Assembly: GCA_937892525.1 (NCBI GenBank)
Contig: CALAEV010000046.1
Span: 1 to 55,220, forward strand
Origin: an uncultured Clostridia bacterium
GTDB lineage: Bacteria; Bacillota; Clostridia; Oscillospirales; Acutalibacteraceae
Direction of reading: 5' to 3'
Length of the DNA: 55,220 nucleotides
The position numbers were made by a program, and so were the translations under genes. The notes beneath the pieces are model-generated. The model had not been told where the DNA came from, made no database searches, and worked only from the letters and a program-made list of their open reading frames with translations. Shown here one piece after another: positions 42,001 to 50,551 of the stretch (its first letter is position 1; each line of letters starts with the position of its first letter).

Positions 42001-42830
42001 TTTCACACGGTACTGACGTTTGGCTTGGTAACGCACAAGAACTCATTAAAAATGGTACTTGCACAATTTCAGAGGTTATTGGTACTCGTGACGATATTAT
42101 GACTTATCTTATCCATAAAGGTTTGGATTCAGGTCTTGCCTTTAATATTATGGAAAAAACTCGTAAGGGTATTGTTGCAAAGGTAGGCTTCCCTGAGGGT
42201 GCAGAAGATGCTATGCGTGCTTGTAACGTACCACAATGGTATATGGATTCTTGTCGTAAAATCAAATATATGTTCCCAAAAGCTCACGCAGCAGCTTATG
42301 TTATTGCAGCACTTCGTCTTGGTTGGTATAAGATTTACAGACCGACTGAGTACTATACTGCATTTTTAACTGTTCGTGGTGGTGACCTTGATGCTCTTAC
42401 AGTAGCACAGGGTAGGGACGCAGTTAAACGCAAGATGGTTGAACTTCACGGACCACTTAATGCAGAGCCAAAAGACAGAAAACCAATGACCACAAAAGAA
42501 AAGGACCAGTTTACAGCCTTGCAGGTTGTAAATGAAATGATGGCTCGTGGAATTGAAATGTTGCCTGTTGATATTTATAAATCAAGAGCAACAGAATATT
42601 ACATAGAAGACGGAAAAATCAGAATGCCATTCTCAGCGCTTTCCGGTGTTGGTGAAAATGCTGCAAAATCTATTGTGGCTGGGCGTGATGAATGTGGTGC
42701 AGACTTCGTTTCGGTTGATGATTTCCAAGCAAAAACAGGTGCTTCAAGCGCTGTTGTAACTGCACTTAAAGAAATCGGTGCATTAGGTGACCTTCCTGAA
42801 ACTGCACAAATATCATTTTTCGGATTTTAG
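39039..42830 (+). CDS. polC: DNA polymerase III PolC-type, lacking the exonuclease domain
   Basis: The 1263-residue replicative polymerase has an N-terminal domain, OB fold (about 205-320), PHP domain ([20 protein letters not shown], then [16 protein letters not shown]), and the PolC catalytic core ([74 protein letters not shown]). The end QISFFGF resembles a beta-clamp-binding tail. In Bacillus PolC an approximately 180-residue DEDDh exonuclease is inserted in the PHP domain; here the sequence passes from [10 protein letters not shown] to [10 protein letters not shown] within some 15 residues, and no DVETTGL-type motif exists. The protein is shorter than Bacillus PolC (1437) by about that amount. 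Confidence 0.95.
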   Translation: [1263 protein letters not shown]

Positions 42831-42848
42831 TCAGTTTGACAAATAAGA

Positions 42849-42884
42849 TGTGCAGAGTTGCTGTGAGTTTTGCAATTCTGCACA
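42849..42884 (+). other. 13-bp hairpin between polC and the his promoter
   Basis: TGTGCAGAGTTGC (42849-42861) pairs with GCAATTCTGCACA (42872-42884) with one G-T pair and a 10-base loop. It ends one base before the his -35. No T-run follows; it may terminate polC weakly or act as an operator. Confidence 0.6.
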
Positions 42885-42913
42885 TTGACACATACACTTT
42901 ATTGTGTTATCAT
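42885..42913 (+). promoter_or_regulatory. Promoter of the histidine operon
   Basis: A perfect TTGACA (42885-42890) and TATCAT (42908-42913) are spaced by 17 bp, 44 bp before hisZ. I see no T-box or histidine-rich leader peptide in the short 5' region. Confidence 0.7.
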
Positions 42914-42957
42914 ATTAGCACGCTAAAGTGCAAAAACAAAAAGAAAAGGTAATTTTT

Positions 42958-44157
42958 ATGAAAAATTATTCAAAAATCACACCTGAAGGAACAAAAGACT
43001 ATTTAGCACTTGAAAGTCGCGCAATCCGTTGTGCTGAAAAAAGACTTTCATCTGTTTTCAAGTCAAAAGGTTACGAAAAGGTAATGACACCTACAATTGA
43101 ATTTTTTGATGTGTTTAATCGAGAAAGTTCAGGTTATAACCCAGAAGATTTATATAGCCTTACCGACTCTTACGGACGACTTTTAGTATTACGACCTGAC
43201 TCAACTCTTCCTATTGCAAGACTTGTTTCAACTCGTTTTCAGAATGCTCGTTTGCCACTTCGTTTGTATTATAATCAGAATGTTTTTGTAAGACAGAAAA
43301 ATCTGACTGGCAGAAGTGACGAGGCGGTACAAAGTGGTATTGAACTTATGGGCGCATACGGACTTCGTGCAGATTTAGAGGTTATTACAACTGCTGTTGA
43401 GGCTATTGAAAACTGCACATCTGCAGATTTCAAACTTGAAATCGGTCACGCAGGATTTTTCAAAGAACTCTGCAAAAAACTCAATGTAAGTGACGAAACT
43501 GTAAGTGAGATTTACGAATGTGTTGAAAGTAGAAACTTTGTCTCTCTTAACAATATTCTTGATAAAATCGGCAAAAACGATATTACTGATTGTATTCGCA
43601 ATCTTCCAAGATTTTTTGGTGGACTTGAAATCATTGAAAAAGCAAAAAAGATTGACTTAGGTGATGAGGGACAAAACAGCCTTGATTACTTGAAAGAATT
43701 ATATATGCTCTTATGTAAAGCAGGACTTGAGAATAAAATTGTTATCGACTTAAGCCTTGTAAATCGTACAAATTACTATACAGGCATTATCTTCAAAGGC
43801 TACTTACAGGGTAGTGGCATTTCTGTTGTTTCAGGTGGTCGTTATGATTGTCTTGGTGCAGAATTCGGTCGCGATATGCCGTCAACTGGTTTTGGTATTG
43901 AAACAGGTGCGTTAGCTACAGTAATGCTCTCAAGAAACGAACTTGACGATGAAAAATTACCTGAAATTATAGTTTTTGGTGAAAAAGATTATATTACAGA
44001 AGCAATTGATTACTCACGCAAACTTCGTGCAGATGGTATCTATTGTGAGAACAGTACTTTTGAAACATTGGCAGAAACAAAAGAGTATGCAAAATCAAAA
44101 AACATCTCAAAAATTTGTGTTGTTAGTGTTGATGGTGTAAGGGAGGAAACAGTATGA
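42958..44157 (+). CDS. hisZ: ATP phosphoribosyltransferase regulatory subunit
   Basis: The 399-residue protein is a histidyl-tRNA synthetase-like subunit without aminoacylation function. It activates short-form HisG and confers feedback control. Motifs: TPEGTKDYLALESRA, YSLTDSYGRLLVLRPDSTLP, RSDEAVQSGIELMGAYG, NRTNYYTGIIFKGYL and VVSGGRYDCLG. ATG 42958 has AAAAGG upstream; an earlier frame start (42928) lacks a site. Its TGA overlaps the hisG ATG by four bases. It opens an eight-gene his operon. Confidence 0.93.
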   Translation: MKNYSKITPEGTKDYLALESRAIRCAEKRLSSVFKSKGYEKVMTPTIEFFDVFNRESSGYNPEDLYSLTDSYGRLLVLRPDSTLPIARLVSTRFQNARLPLRLYYNQNVFVRQKNLTGRSDEAVQSGIELMGAYGLRADLEVITTAVEAIENCTSADFKLEIGHAGFFKELCKKLNVSDETVSEIYECVESRNFVSLNNILDKIGKNDITDCIRNLPRFFGGLEIIEKAKKIDLGDEGQNSLDYLKELYMLLCKAGLENKIVIDLSLVNRTNYYTGIIFKGYLQGSGISVVSGGRYDCLGAEFGRDMPSTGFGIETGALATVMLSRNELDDEKLPEIIVFGEKDYITEAIDYSRKLRADGIYCENSTFETLAETKEYAKSKNISKICVVSVDGVREETV

Positions 44158-44786
44158 GAAAATTACGAATAGCCCTTACAAAAGGCCGTCTTGAAAAGAA
44201 AAGCGTTGAACTTTTCGAGAAGATGGGTATTGATTGCGATGAGCTTATAAACAAAGGCAGACGTTTAATTCTTAATGCTGGTGATTATGAAGTAGTGCTT
44301 GCAAAGGCAGCTGATGTAATCACTTATGTTGAACACGGCGTTTGTGATATAGGTATTGTAGGTAAAGACACAATTGTAGAAAACGGAAAAAGCTTCTATG
44401 AAATGATGGATTTAAACCTTGGTAAATGCGATTTTGCACTTGCTACACAAAAAGGTGTTGATTTCTATGATGGCTTTAACACAAAACGAATTGCAACAAA
44501 ATACCCTAATATTACAAAAGCGTATTTTGAAGGCAAGGGTATGGATATTAAGATTATTAAGATTGAGGGCTCAGTAGAACTTGCTCCACTTCTTAATCTT
44601 GCTGACGGTATTGTTGATATTGTTGAAACAGGAACAACTCTTAAAGAAAACGGACTTGAAGTAAAAGAAAAGATTATGCCTGTTTCTGCTCGTGTAATTG
44701 TAAATATGGCGAGTATGAAACTTCGTCGTGAAGAAATCGATAAGTTCCTAGAAGAAATTGAAAAAGTAATCCCAAAGGGTGAATGA
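44154..44786 (+). CDS. hisG: ATP phosphoribosyltransferase catalytic subunit (short form)
   Basis: The 210-residue enzyme catalyses the first step of histidine synthesis, joining ATP and PRPP. It is the short form, without the C-terminal regulatory domain, so it needs HisZ. Motifs: LRIALTKGRLEKKSVELFEK, GVCDIGIVGKDTIVE, EGSVELAPLLNLADGIVDIV and ETGTTLKENGLEV. The start overlaps the hisZ stop as ATGA. Confidence 0.96.
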   Translation: MRKLRIALTKGRLEKKSVELFEKMGIDCDELINKGRRLILNAGDYEVVLAKAADVITYVEHGVCDIGIVGKDTIVENGKSFYEMMDLNLGKCDFALATQKGVDFYDGFNTKRIATKYPNITKAYFEGKGMDIKIIKIEGSVELAPLLNLADGIVDIVETGTTLKENGLEVKEKIMPVSARVIVNMASMKLRREEIDKFLEEIEKVIPKGE

Positions 44787-44787
44787 T

Positions 44788-46077
44788 ATGATAAATACAG
44801 TTTTTGCAGACGGTAAGGCAGACGAAAGCCTTATTAAACAACTTAAAGAGCGTAGTGGCGAGGTTGACAAAAAAGTAACTCTTGCCGTTACTGATATTCT
44901 TGAAAACGTAAAAATGAATGGTGACAAAGCCGTGTATGAATATACAGTGAAATTTGACGGTAAAGCACCTGAATATGCAGAAATATCAAAGGAAGAAATT
45001 GACAAAGCAATCGAAAAATGCGACCCATTCTTTGTGAAATCTTTGGAAGATGCTGCAGAAAATATTCGTGATTTTCACGCTCGTCAAAAACAACAGAGCT
45101 GGCTTACAACCAAAGAAAATGGAGTTATTATGGGTCAGCGTGTGCGTGGACTCCATCGTGTAGGTCTTTATGTGCCAGGTGGTACTGCTGCATATCCATC
45201 AAGTGTGCTTATGAATGCAATTCCTGCAAAAATTGCAGGTGTTAAAGAGCTTATTATGGTAACCCCACCATCAAAAGATGGTACACCTAACCCTGATATT
45301 CTTGCAGCTGCAAAAATTGCAGGTGTTGACAGAGTGTTCTTAATGGGTGGGGCTCAGGCAGTTGCAGCACTTGCATACGGCACTGAAACTGTGCCAAAGG
45401 TTGATAAAATAGTTGGTCCCGGTAACATTTTCGTTGCTACTGCAAAGAAACTTCTTTACGGCACAGTTGATATTGATATGGTTGCAGGTCCAAGTGAAAT
45501 ACTTATAGTTGCAGACGATACTGCAAATCCTAAGTTCCTTGCAGCCGACCTTATGAGTCAGGCAGAGCACGATGTTCTCGCTTCTGCAATTCTTATTACA
45601 ACAAGTGAAAAAATTGCCGAAGAAACAAAGAAAGAACTTGCTCGTCAGTGTGCAACACTTTCTCGTAAAGATATTATCGAAAAATCACTTAAAGATTATA
45701 GTGCAATTATTATTTGCGATAATATGGAAAAAGCAGTAGATTTCGCAAATCGTCTTGCCCCTGAACACCTTGAAATGTGTGTAGAAAATCCACTTGAATA
45801 TATTGGCAGAATGGATAATGCAGGTAGTGTGTTCCTTGGTAATTACTCTCCGGAGCCACTCGGCGATTATTTTGCAGGTCCTAACCATGTTCTTCCTACA
45901 AGTGGTACTGCAAGATTTTTCTCACCATTGTCAGTTGACAGTTTTATTAAAAAATCAAGTTTTATTTACTATACAGAAGATGCACTCAAAGAGTGCAAAG
46001 ATAAAGTTGTTTCTCTTGCAGAAACAGAGGGCTTAACAGCTCACGCAAATTCAATCAAAGTCAGATTTGAGGATTAA
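44788..46077 (+). CDS. hisD: Histidinol dehydrogenase
   Basis: The 429-residue zinc enzyme carries out the last two oxidations from histidinol to histidine with NAD. Motifs: VGLYVPGGTAAYPSSVLMNA, VGPGNIFVATAKKLLYG, DMVAGPSEILIVADDTANP, DLMSQAEHDVLASAIL, and NAGSVFLGNYSPEPLGDYFA followed by GPNHVLPTSGTAR. The start ATG 44788 has AAAGGGTGA at normal spacing; the GTG at 44779 would lie inside that site. Confidence 0.96.
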   Translation: MINTVFADGKADESLIKQLKERSGEVDKKVTLAVTDILENVKMNGDKAVYEYTVKFDGKAPEYAEISKEEIDKAIEKCDPFFVKSLEDAAENIRDFHARQKQQSWLTTKENGVIMGQRVRGLHRVGLYVPGGTAAYPSSVLMNAIPAKIAGVKELIMVTPPSKDGTPNPDILAAAKIAGVDRVFLMGGAQAVAALAYGTETVPKVDKIVGPGNIFVATAKKLLYGTVDIDMVAGPSEILIVADDTANPKFLAADLMSQAEHDVLASAILITTSEKIAEETKKELARQCATLSRKDIIEKSLKDYSAIIICDNMEKAVDFANRLAPEHLEMCVENPLEYIGRMDNAGSVFLGNYSPEPLGDYFAGPNHVLPTSGTARFFSPLSVDSFIKKSSFIYYTEDALKECKDKVVSLAETEGLTAHANSIKVRFED

Positions 46078-46079
46078 AG

Positions 46080-47132
46080 ATGTTCCAACTTAACGAAAAA
46101 GTAAAAAACTTAACACCGTATGAGCCAATTAGTGGCACTTATGAAATTCGTCTTGATGCCAATGAGTCTTTTTTGACTGTCCCAAAAGAAATTGAGAATG
46201 AAATGGTTGAAGCACTTAAAAATTCAGCGCTTAACCGTTATCCTGACCCAATGGCAACAAAGCTCGTCAACGGATTTGCAAATTATTTTAATGTTAATGC
46301 TGATTGCGTTACTGCAGGTAACGGCTCGGACGAGATTATTTCAGTTATAATGAATGCTTTTTTACAGAAAGGCGACAAGATTTTAACTCTTGAACCTGAT
46401 TTCTCAATGTATCGTTTCTACGCTGAAATTGCAGAGTGCGAAAGTGTTAAGTATCAGAAAGACGAAAAACTTGATGTTAATATTGATGATGTAATCACAC
46501 TTGCAAACAAGGAAAAGGTGCGAATTGTAATTTTCTCAAATCCTTGTAACCCAACATCAAGAATTGTTACAAAAGACGATGTTAGAAAACTCATAAATAG
46601 TGTGGATTCTCTTGTTGTTCTTGATGAAGCATATATGGATTTCGCAGAAGATGAAAGTCTTTTAAATGAGTTCGAAAAATACGATAATCTTATAATCCTT
46701 AAAACTTGCTCAAAAGCATTAGGTAGCGCAGCGTTAAGATTAGGTTTCGCAGTTGCAAACAAAACTCTTACAAATGTAATTCGTGCAGTAAAATCACCAT
46801 ATAACGTGAACTCTGTTTCACAGGCAATTGGTGAGGTGCTTTTCTCACATCCTGATTATATTGATAACTGTATTAAGACAGTTGTTGAGTCAAAGAAAGA
46901 GCTTTACGAAGAACTTATCAAAATCGAAAGTGATAAAATAGAAAAGGTTTACGAAACTCATACCAACTTTGTATTTATGAAAGTAAAAAATGCAAAGCAA
47001 GTGTTTGAAAAAATGAAAGAAAACAGCATTATTATTCGTAATATGGGTGATTATTTGCGAATTACTGCAGGTAACAAACAAGAAAATAAAAAAATGCTTG
47101 AAACTTTCAAAAAAGTGTTGGAGGAAGTGTAA
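46080..47132 (+). CDS. hisC: Histidinol-phosphate aminotransferase
   Basis: The 350-residue PLP enzyme moves an amino group from glutamate to imidazole acetol phosphate. Motifs: ALNRYPDPMATKLVNGFANY, AGNGSDEIISVIMNAFL, FSNPCNPTSRIV, VVLDEAYMDFAE, and the Schiff-base lysine in KTCSKALGSAALRLGFAV. The C-terminus has YLRITAGNKQEN. It starts 2 bp after hisD and ends in a TAATG overlap with hisB. Confidence 0.95.
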   Translation: MFQLNEKVKNLTPYEPISGTYEIRLDANESFLTVPKEIENEMVEALKNSALNRYPDPMATKLVNGFANYFNVNADCVTAGNGSDEIISVIMNAFLQKGDKILTLEPDFSMYRFYAEIAECESVKYQKDEKLDVNIDDVITLANKEKVRIVIFSNPCNPTSRIVTKDDVRKLINSVDSLVVLDEAYMDFAEDESLLNEFEKYDNLIILKTCSKALGSAALRLGFAVANKTLTNVIRAVKSPYNVNSVSQAIGEVLFSHPDYIDNCIKTVVESKKELYEELIKIESDKIEKVYETHTNFVFMKVKNAKQVFEKMKENSIIIRNMGDYLRITAGNKQENKKMLETFKKVLEEV

Positions 47133-47704
47133 TGAGAACTGCAACAATTAACAGAAAAACAAAAGAAACTGATATTAGTTTGACTCTCTGTCTTGAAGGT
47201 GGCGAAGTGAGTATTGATACAGGCGTTGGATTTTTTGACCATATGCTTACAGCTTTTGCTGCACACGCAGGTTACGGCTTAACAGTTACTTGCAAAGGCG
47301 ACACAGAAGTTGATTGCCACCACACAGTTGAAGATATAGGCATTGTACTTGGTCAGGCCCTTTATGAATGTTTAGGCGACAAGTCAAACCTTGTTCGTTA
47401 TGGTAGCTTTTTTGTGCCAATGGACGAAGCACTCGGTTTCTGTGCAGTTGATATTTGTAATCGTGCTTATACAGTATTTGAAGCAGATTTTCCACAAGAA
47501 AAATGTGGCGATTTTGATGCTTGTATGTGTGTTGAATTTTTCCGTGCAGTAGCAGATAATGCGAAGATTACATTACACCTTCGCGCTCCTTATGGTGATA
47601 ACTCTCACCATATTGCCGAAGCGATTTTTAAGGCTTTTGGCCACGCAATGAGCATTGCAACAGAAAAAACTGACAAAACACTCTCTACAAAGGGGACTCT
47701 TTAA
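47132..47704 (+). CDS. hisB: Imidazoleglycerol-phosphate dehydratase
   Basis: The 190-residue monofunctional enzyme dehydrates IGP, the sixth step. Metal-binding motifs are clear: GFFDHMLTAFAAHAGYGL, DCHHTVEDIGIVLG and DNSHHIAEAIFKAFGHAM. The fused phosphatase domain of the enteric bifunctional HisB is absent, so a separate histidinol phosphatase must be elsewhere. Confidence 0.96.
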   Translation: MRTATINRKTKETDISLTLCLEGGEVSIDTGVGFFDHMLTAFAAHAGYGLTVTCKGDTEVDCHHTVEDIGIVLGQALYECLGDKSNLVRYGSFFVPMDEALGFCAVDICNRAYTVFEADFPQEKCGDFDACMCVEFFRAVADNAKITLHLRAPYGDNSHHIAEAIFKAFGHAMSIATEKTDKTLSTKGTL

Positions 47705-47707
47705 TAA

Positions 47708-48424
47708 ATGATTATTTTTCCGGCAATAGATATTAAAGACAAAGAATGTGTACGACTTTACAAAGGGGATTTCTCCACTGCAGGTAAGGTTGCAGACTCA
47801 TATATGGAAACTGCGCTGAATTTTCGTAGAGCTGGCGCAGAATGGATTCACATGGTTGACTTAAACGGCGCACTTGACGGTGTCCGTATAAATAGTGAAA
47901 TCTTCCTTGATGTTGCTAAAAACAGTGGACTCAAGGTTGAAGTGGGTGGCGGAATCCGTACAATGAAAGATGTGGATTTCTACATTCAAAATGGTATAGA
48001 AAGAGTTATTATCGGCTCTGCGGCTTTGAAAAATCCACAACTTGTAAAAGAAGCGTGTAAAGAATTCGGCGACAGAATTGCAGTTGGCATTGACGCTAAA
48101 AACGAAATGGTTGCAACTGAGGGTTGGACCGAAAAAAGCGACACCCACTATATAGACCTTGCAAAGAGAATGGAAGACTTCGGTGTAAAGTATATTATCT
48201 TTACAGATATTGACTGCGACGGTATGCTCTCAGGACCAAACCTCGAACAACTTGTAAAACTCAATGAAGCAGTTTCTTGCAATATTACTGCAAGTGGTGG
48301 TATTAAGGATTTAAGCAATATTATCGACCTTAAAAACGCCAATATGTATGGTGCTATCTGTGGCAGAAGTATTTATAGTGGCACGTTGAATCTTGCAGAA
48401 GCAGTCAAGGAGGCAACAAAATGA
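47708..48424 (+). CDS. hisA: ProFAR isomerase
   Basis: The 238-residue half-barrel enzyme opens the ribose ring of ProFAR to PRFAR (the fourth step). Motifs: IIFPAIDIKDKECVRLYKGD with the catalytic Asp, WIHMVDLNGALDG, VEVGGGIRTMKDVDFYI, VAVGIDAKNEMVATEGW and FTDIDCDGMLSGPN. The gene lies where hisH-hisA-hisF would normally be; both neighbours are missing. Its stop overlaps the hisI start by 4 bp. Confidence 0.94.
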   Translation: MIIFPAIDIKDKECVRLYKGDFSTAGKVADSYMETALNFRRAGAEWIHMVDLNGALDGVRINSEIFLDVAKNSGLKVEVGGGIRTMKDVDFYIQNGIERVIIGSAALKNPQLVKEACKEFGDRIAVGIDAKNEMVATEGWTEKSDTHYIDLAKRMEDFGVKYIIFTDIDCDGMLSGPNLEQLVKLNEAVSCNITASGGIKDLSNIIDLKNANMYGAICGRSIYSGTLNLAEAVKEATK

Positions 48425-48741
48425 ACCTTGATAAATATTTTGTGAAGGCAGAGTTAATTCCTGCCATAATTCAAGAAGAAAGCACAGGCGAAGTGCTTAT
48501 GCTTGCCTATATGAATAAAGAATCAATGGCAAAAACACTTGAGACCGGTTATACTTGGTTTTGGAGTCGTTCTCGTCAGGAGTTATGGAACAAAGGTGCA
48601 ACATCAGGGCATCTTCAAAAGGTTGTTTCAATCTACGGCGACTGTGATGATGATACACTTTTGATTAAGGTTGAACAGACAGGCCCTGCTTGTCATACAG
48701 GTAGTAAATCTTGTTTTTTCAATAAGATTAAAGGAGAATAA
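48421..48741 (+). CDS. hisI: Phosphoribosyl-AMP cyclohydrolase
   Basis: The 106-residue zinc enzyme opens the adenine ring of PR-AMP (third step). Motifs: GEVLMLAYMNKESMAKTLET, WFWSRSRQELWNKGATSGH (active site), DCDDDTLLIKVEQTGPACHT with the zinc cysteines. It is a stand-alone enzyme, not fused to HisE. The start overlaps the end of hisA. Confidence 0.96.
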   Translation: MNLDKYFVKAELIPAIIQEESTGEVLMLAYMNKESMAKTLETGYTWFWSRSRQELWNKGATSGHLQKVVSIYGDCDDDTLLIKVEQTGPACHTGSKSCFFNKIKGE

Positions 48742-48742
48742 T

Positions 48743-49069
48743 ATGAACGATACATTAGTAAATCTTTACGAAACAATCCTTGAAAGAAAAGCAAATCAGC
48801 AAGAGGGCTCATATACTTGCTATCTTTTTGAAAAGGGTCTTGATAAAATCCTTAAAAAAGTAGGGGAAGAGTGCTCTGAAACAATTATTGCTGCAAAAAA
48901 CGGTAATAAGGAAGAAACTGTCGGCGAAATCAGCGATTTGATTTTCCACTTGTTTGTTATGATGGCAAACGAGGGCATAGCAGTAGAAGATGTTATGGCA
49001 GAACTCGACAAGCGTAGTAATAAAACAGGCAACTTAAAGACTTTTCATACAGTCGATAAGAATACCTGA
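48743..49069 (+). CDS. hisE: Phosphoribosyl-ATP diphosphatase
   Basis: The 108-residue enzyme hydrolyses PR-ATP to PR-AMP (second step). Motifs: LYETILERKANQQEGSYTCY, KVGEECSETIIAAKN and EISDLIFHLFVMMANEGI, the MazG-like metal helix pair. ATG 48743 has AAAGGAG at normal spacing; a longer frame from 48671 would run into hisI and is unlikely. It is the last gene of the operon. Confidence 0.94.
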   Translation: MNDTLVNLYETILERKANQQEGSYTCYLFEKGLDKILKKVGEECSETIIAAKNGNKEETVGEISDLIFHLFVMMANEGIAVEDVMAELDKRSNKTGNLKTFHTVDKNT

Positions 49070-49084
49070 TAAGGAGAGATAGAT

Positions 49085-50551
49085 ATGGAAATTTTGTGGA
49101 CAATTCTTGGACTTTTAGGTCTTTTCATTGTGGTAACACTTATTCGTGCAGTGTTCTTCAAAGAGAAAAAAGCAGAAAATGTAAAACTTGAACCTGAAAT
49201 GGTCAATATGGAAAAATATTGTCAGGATTTAAGCGATGCTATTAAAATTAAGACAATTTCTAACTATGACCGTGAACTTGTTGATTGGAATGAATTTGAT
49301 AAATTCCACGCATTTTTAGAAGAGCGTTTCCCACTCGTACATAAAACAATGAGCAAAACGAAGGTTGCCGACGCAAGTCTTGTTTTTAAGTGGGAGGGTA
49401 CAGACCCAACTCTTGACGGTATTGCAATGCTTGCTCATCAAGACGTTGTGCCAATTACTGCAGGCACAGAACAAGATTGGGAGCACGAGCCGTTCAGTGG
49501 CTATAACGATGGCGAATTTATCTGGGGCCGTGGTGCTATGGATATGAAAAACCATCTTATTGCCGTTATGGAGTGTATGGAAGAGCTTATCAACGAGGGC
49601 TATCAGCCAAAGCGCTCAATTTATATTTGTTTAGGTCATAATGAAGAAGTTGTTGCAGCACCTGATAACGGCGCAAAACAGATTGCAGCATACCTTAAAG
49701 AGCAAGGCGTACACCTTGAAGCAGTTCTTGACGAGGGTGGCGCAATTCTTCCTGTTAAACTTGGCAAACTTCTCGATATTAACCTTACAGGTGTTGGTAT
49801 TGCTGAAAAAGGTAGCGTAAACTACAAAGTTAGCGTAAATGCAAAAGGTGGCCATTCATCACAACCACCAAAGCATACTGCAGTAGGCAAGCTTGCAGAT
49901 GTTATTAAAGATATCGAAAATCATCAGTTTAAGGCAACAATGCCAGATTATCTTAAACAACTTATTAAACGCGTTGGTATGAATGCAGGTTATCCGTTAA
50001 GAGTAGTTCTTGTAAATGCTCCTATTTTACAGCCACTTATCCTTGCTATCTGCAAAAACATTCCTGCTGCAGCATCACTTATTCGTACTTGTACTGCAGT
50101 TACAATGGCAGAGGGTAGTCCACAGTTCAATGTGCTTCCACAAAAGGCAAGTGTTACCGTAAACTTCCGTACAATGCCTGGCGTTTCAATTGCCGATGTT
50201 GAAAAGCATATTCGCGATAGCGTTAAGAATAAAGACATTGATGTTGAATTCCTTGTTGGTAAAGAATCTTCAATGGTTTCTCCAACAGATTCAAAAGCAT
50301 TCCAGACAATCAAGGAATTGGCAGAAGCACAGAATAGCAAAAACCTTGTTACACCATTCTTGGTAATGGGTGGCACAGACGCTTATAACTATGAGCCTGT
50401 TTGCGAAAATATCTATCGTTTCGCACCATTCGTAGCAGATACAAAACTTCTTCTTTGCACACACGGTACAAACGAGCGTATTCCAATTGCTTGCTGTGAA
50501 GATGCAATCGCATTCTTTAAGAGATATACTCGCAGAATGACCCAAGACTAA
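49085..50551 (+). CDS. M20 family carboxypeptidase/dipeptidase, membrane-anchored
   Basis: The 488-residue zinc peptidase has an N-terminal membrane segment (residues 2-24) and then the M20 catalytic fold. Metal ligands and catalytic residues: MLAHQDVVPI, IWGRGAMDMKNHL, CLGHNEEV, VLDEGGAIL and CTHGTNERIP. The lid domain lies between GGHSSQPPKHTAVG and EFLVGKE. The layout is close to the carboxypeptidase S/PM20D1 group. It follows hisE by 15 bp with an AAGGAGAG site, so it may be read from the his operon. The substrate is unknown. Confidence 0.87.
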   Translation: MEILWTILGLLGLFIVVTLIRAVFFKEKKAENVKLEPEMVNMEKYCQDLSDAIKIKTISNYDRELVDWNEFDKFHAFLEERFPLVHKTMSKTKVADASLVFKWEGTDPTLDGIAMLAHQDVVPITAGTEQDWEHEPFSGYNDGEFIWGRGAMDMKNHLIAVMECMEELINEGYQPKRSIYICLGHNEEVVAAPDNGAKQIAAYLKEQGVHLEAVLDEGGAILPVKLGKLLDINLTGVGIAEKGSVNYKVSVNAKGGHSSQPPKHTAVGKLADVIKDIENHQFKATMPDYLKQLIKRVGMNAGYPLRVVLVNAPILQPLILAICKNIPAAASLIRTCTAVTMAEGSPQFNVLPQKASVTVNFRTMPGVSIADVEKHIRDSVKNKDIDVEFLVGKESSMVSPTDSKAFQTIKELAEAQNSKNLVTPFLVMGGTDAYNYEPVCENIYRFAPFVADTKLLLCTHGTNERIPIACCEDAIAFFKRYTRRMTQD

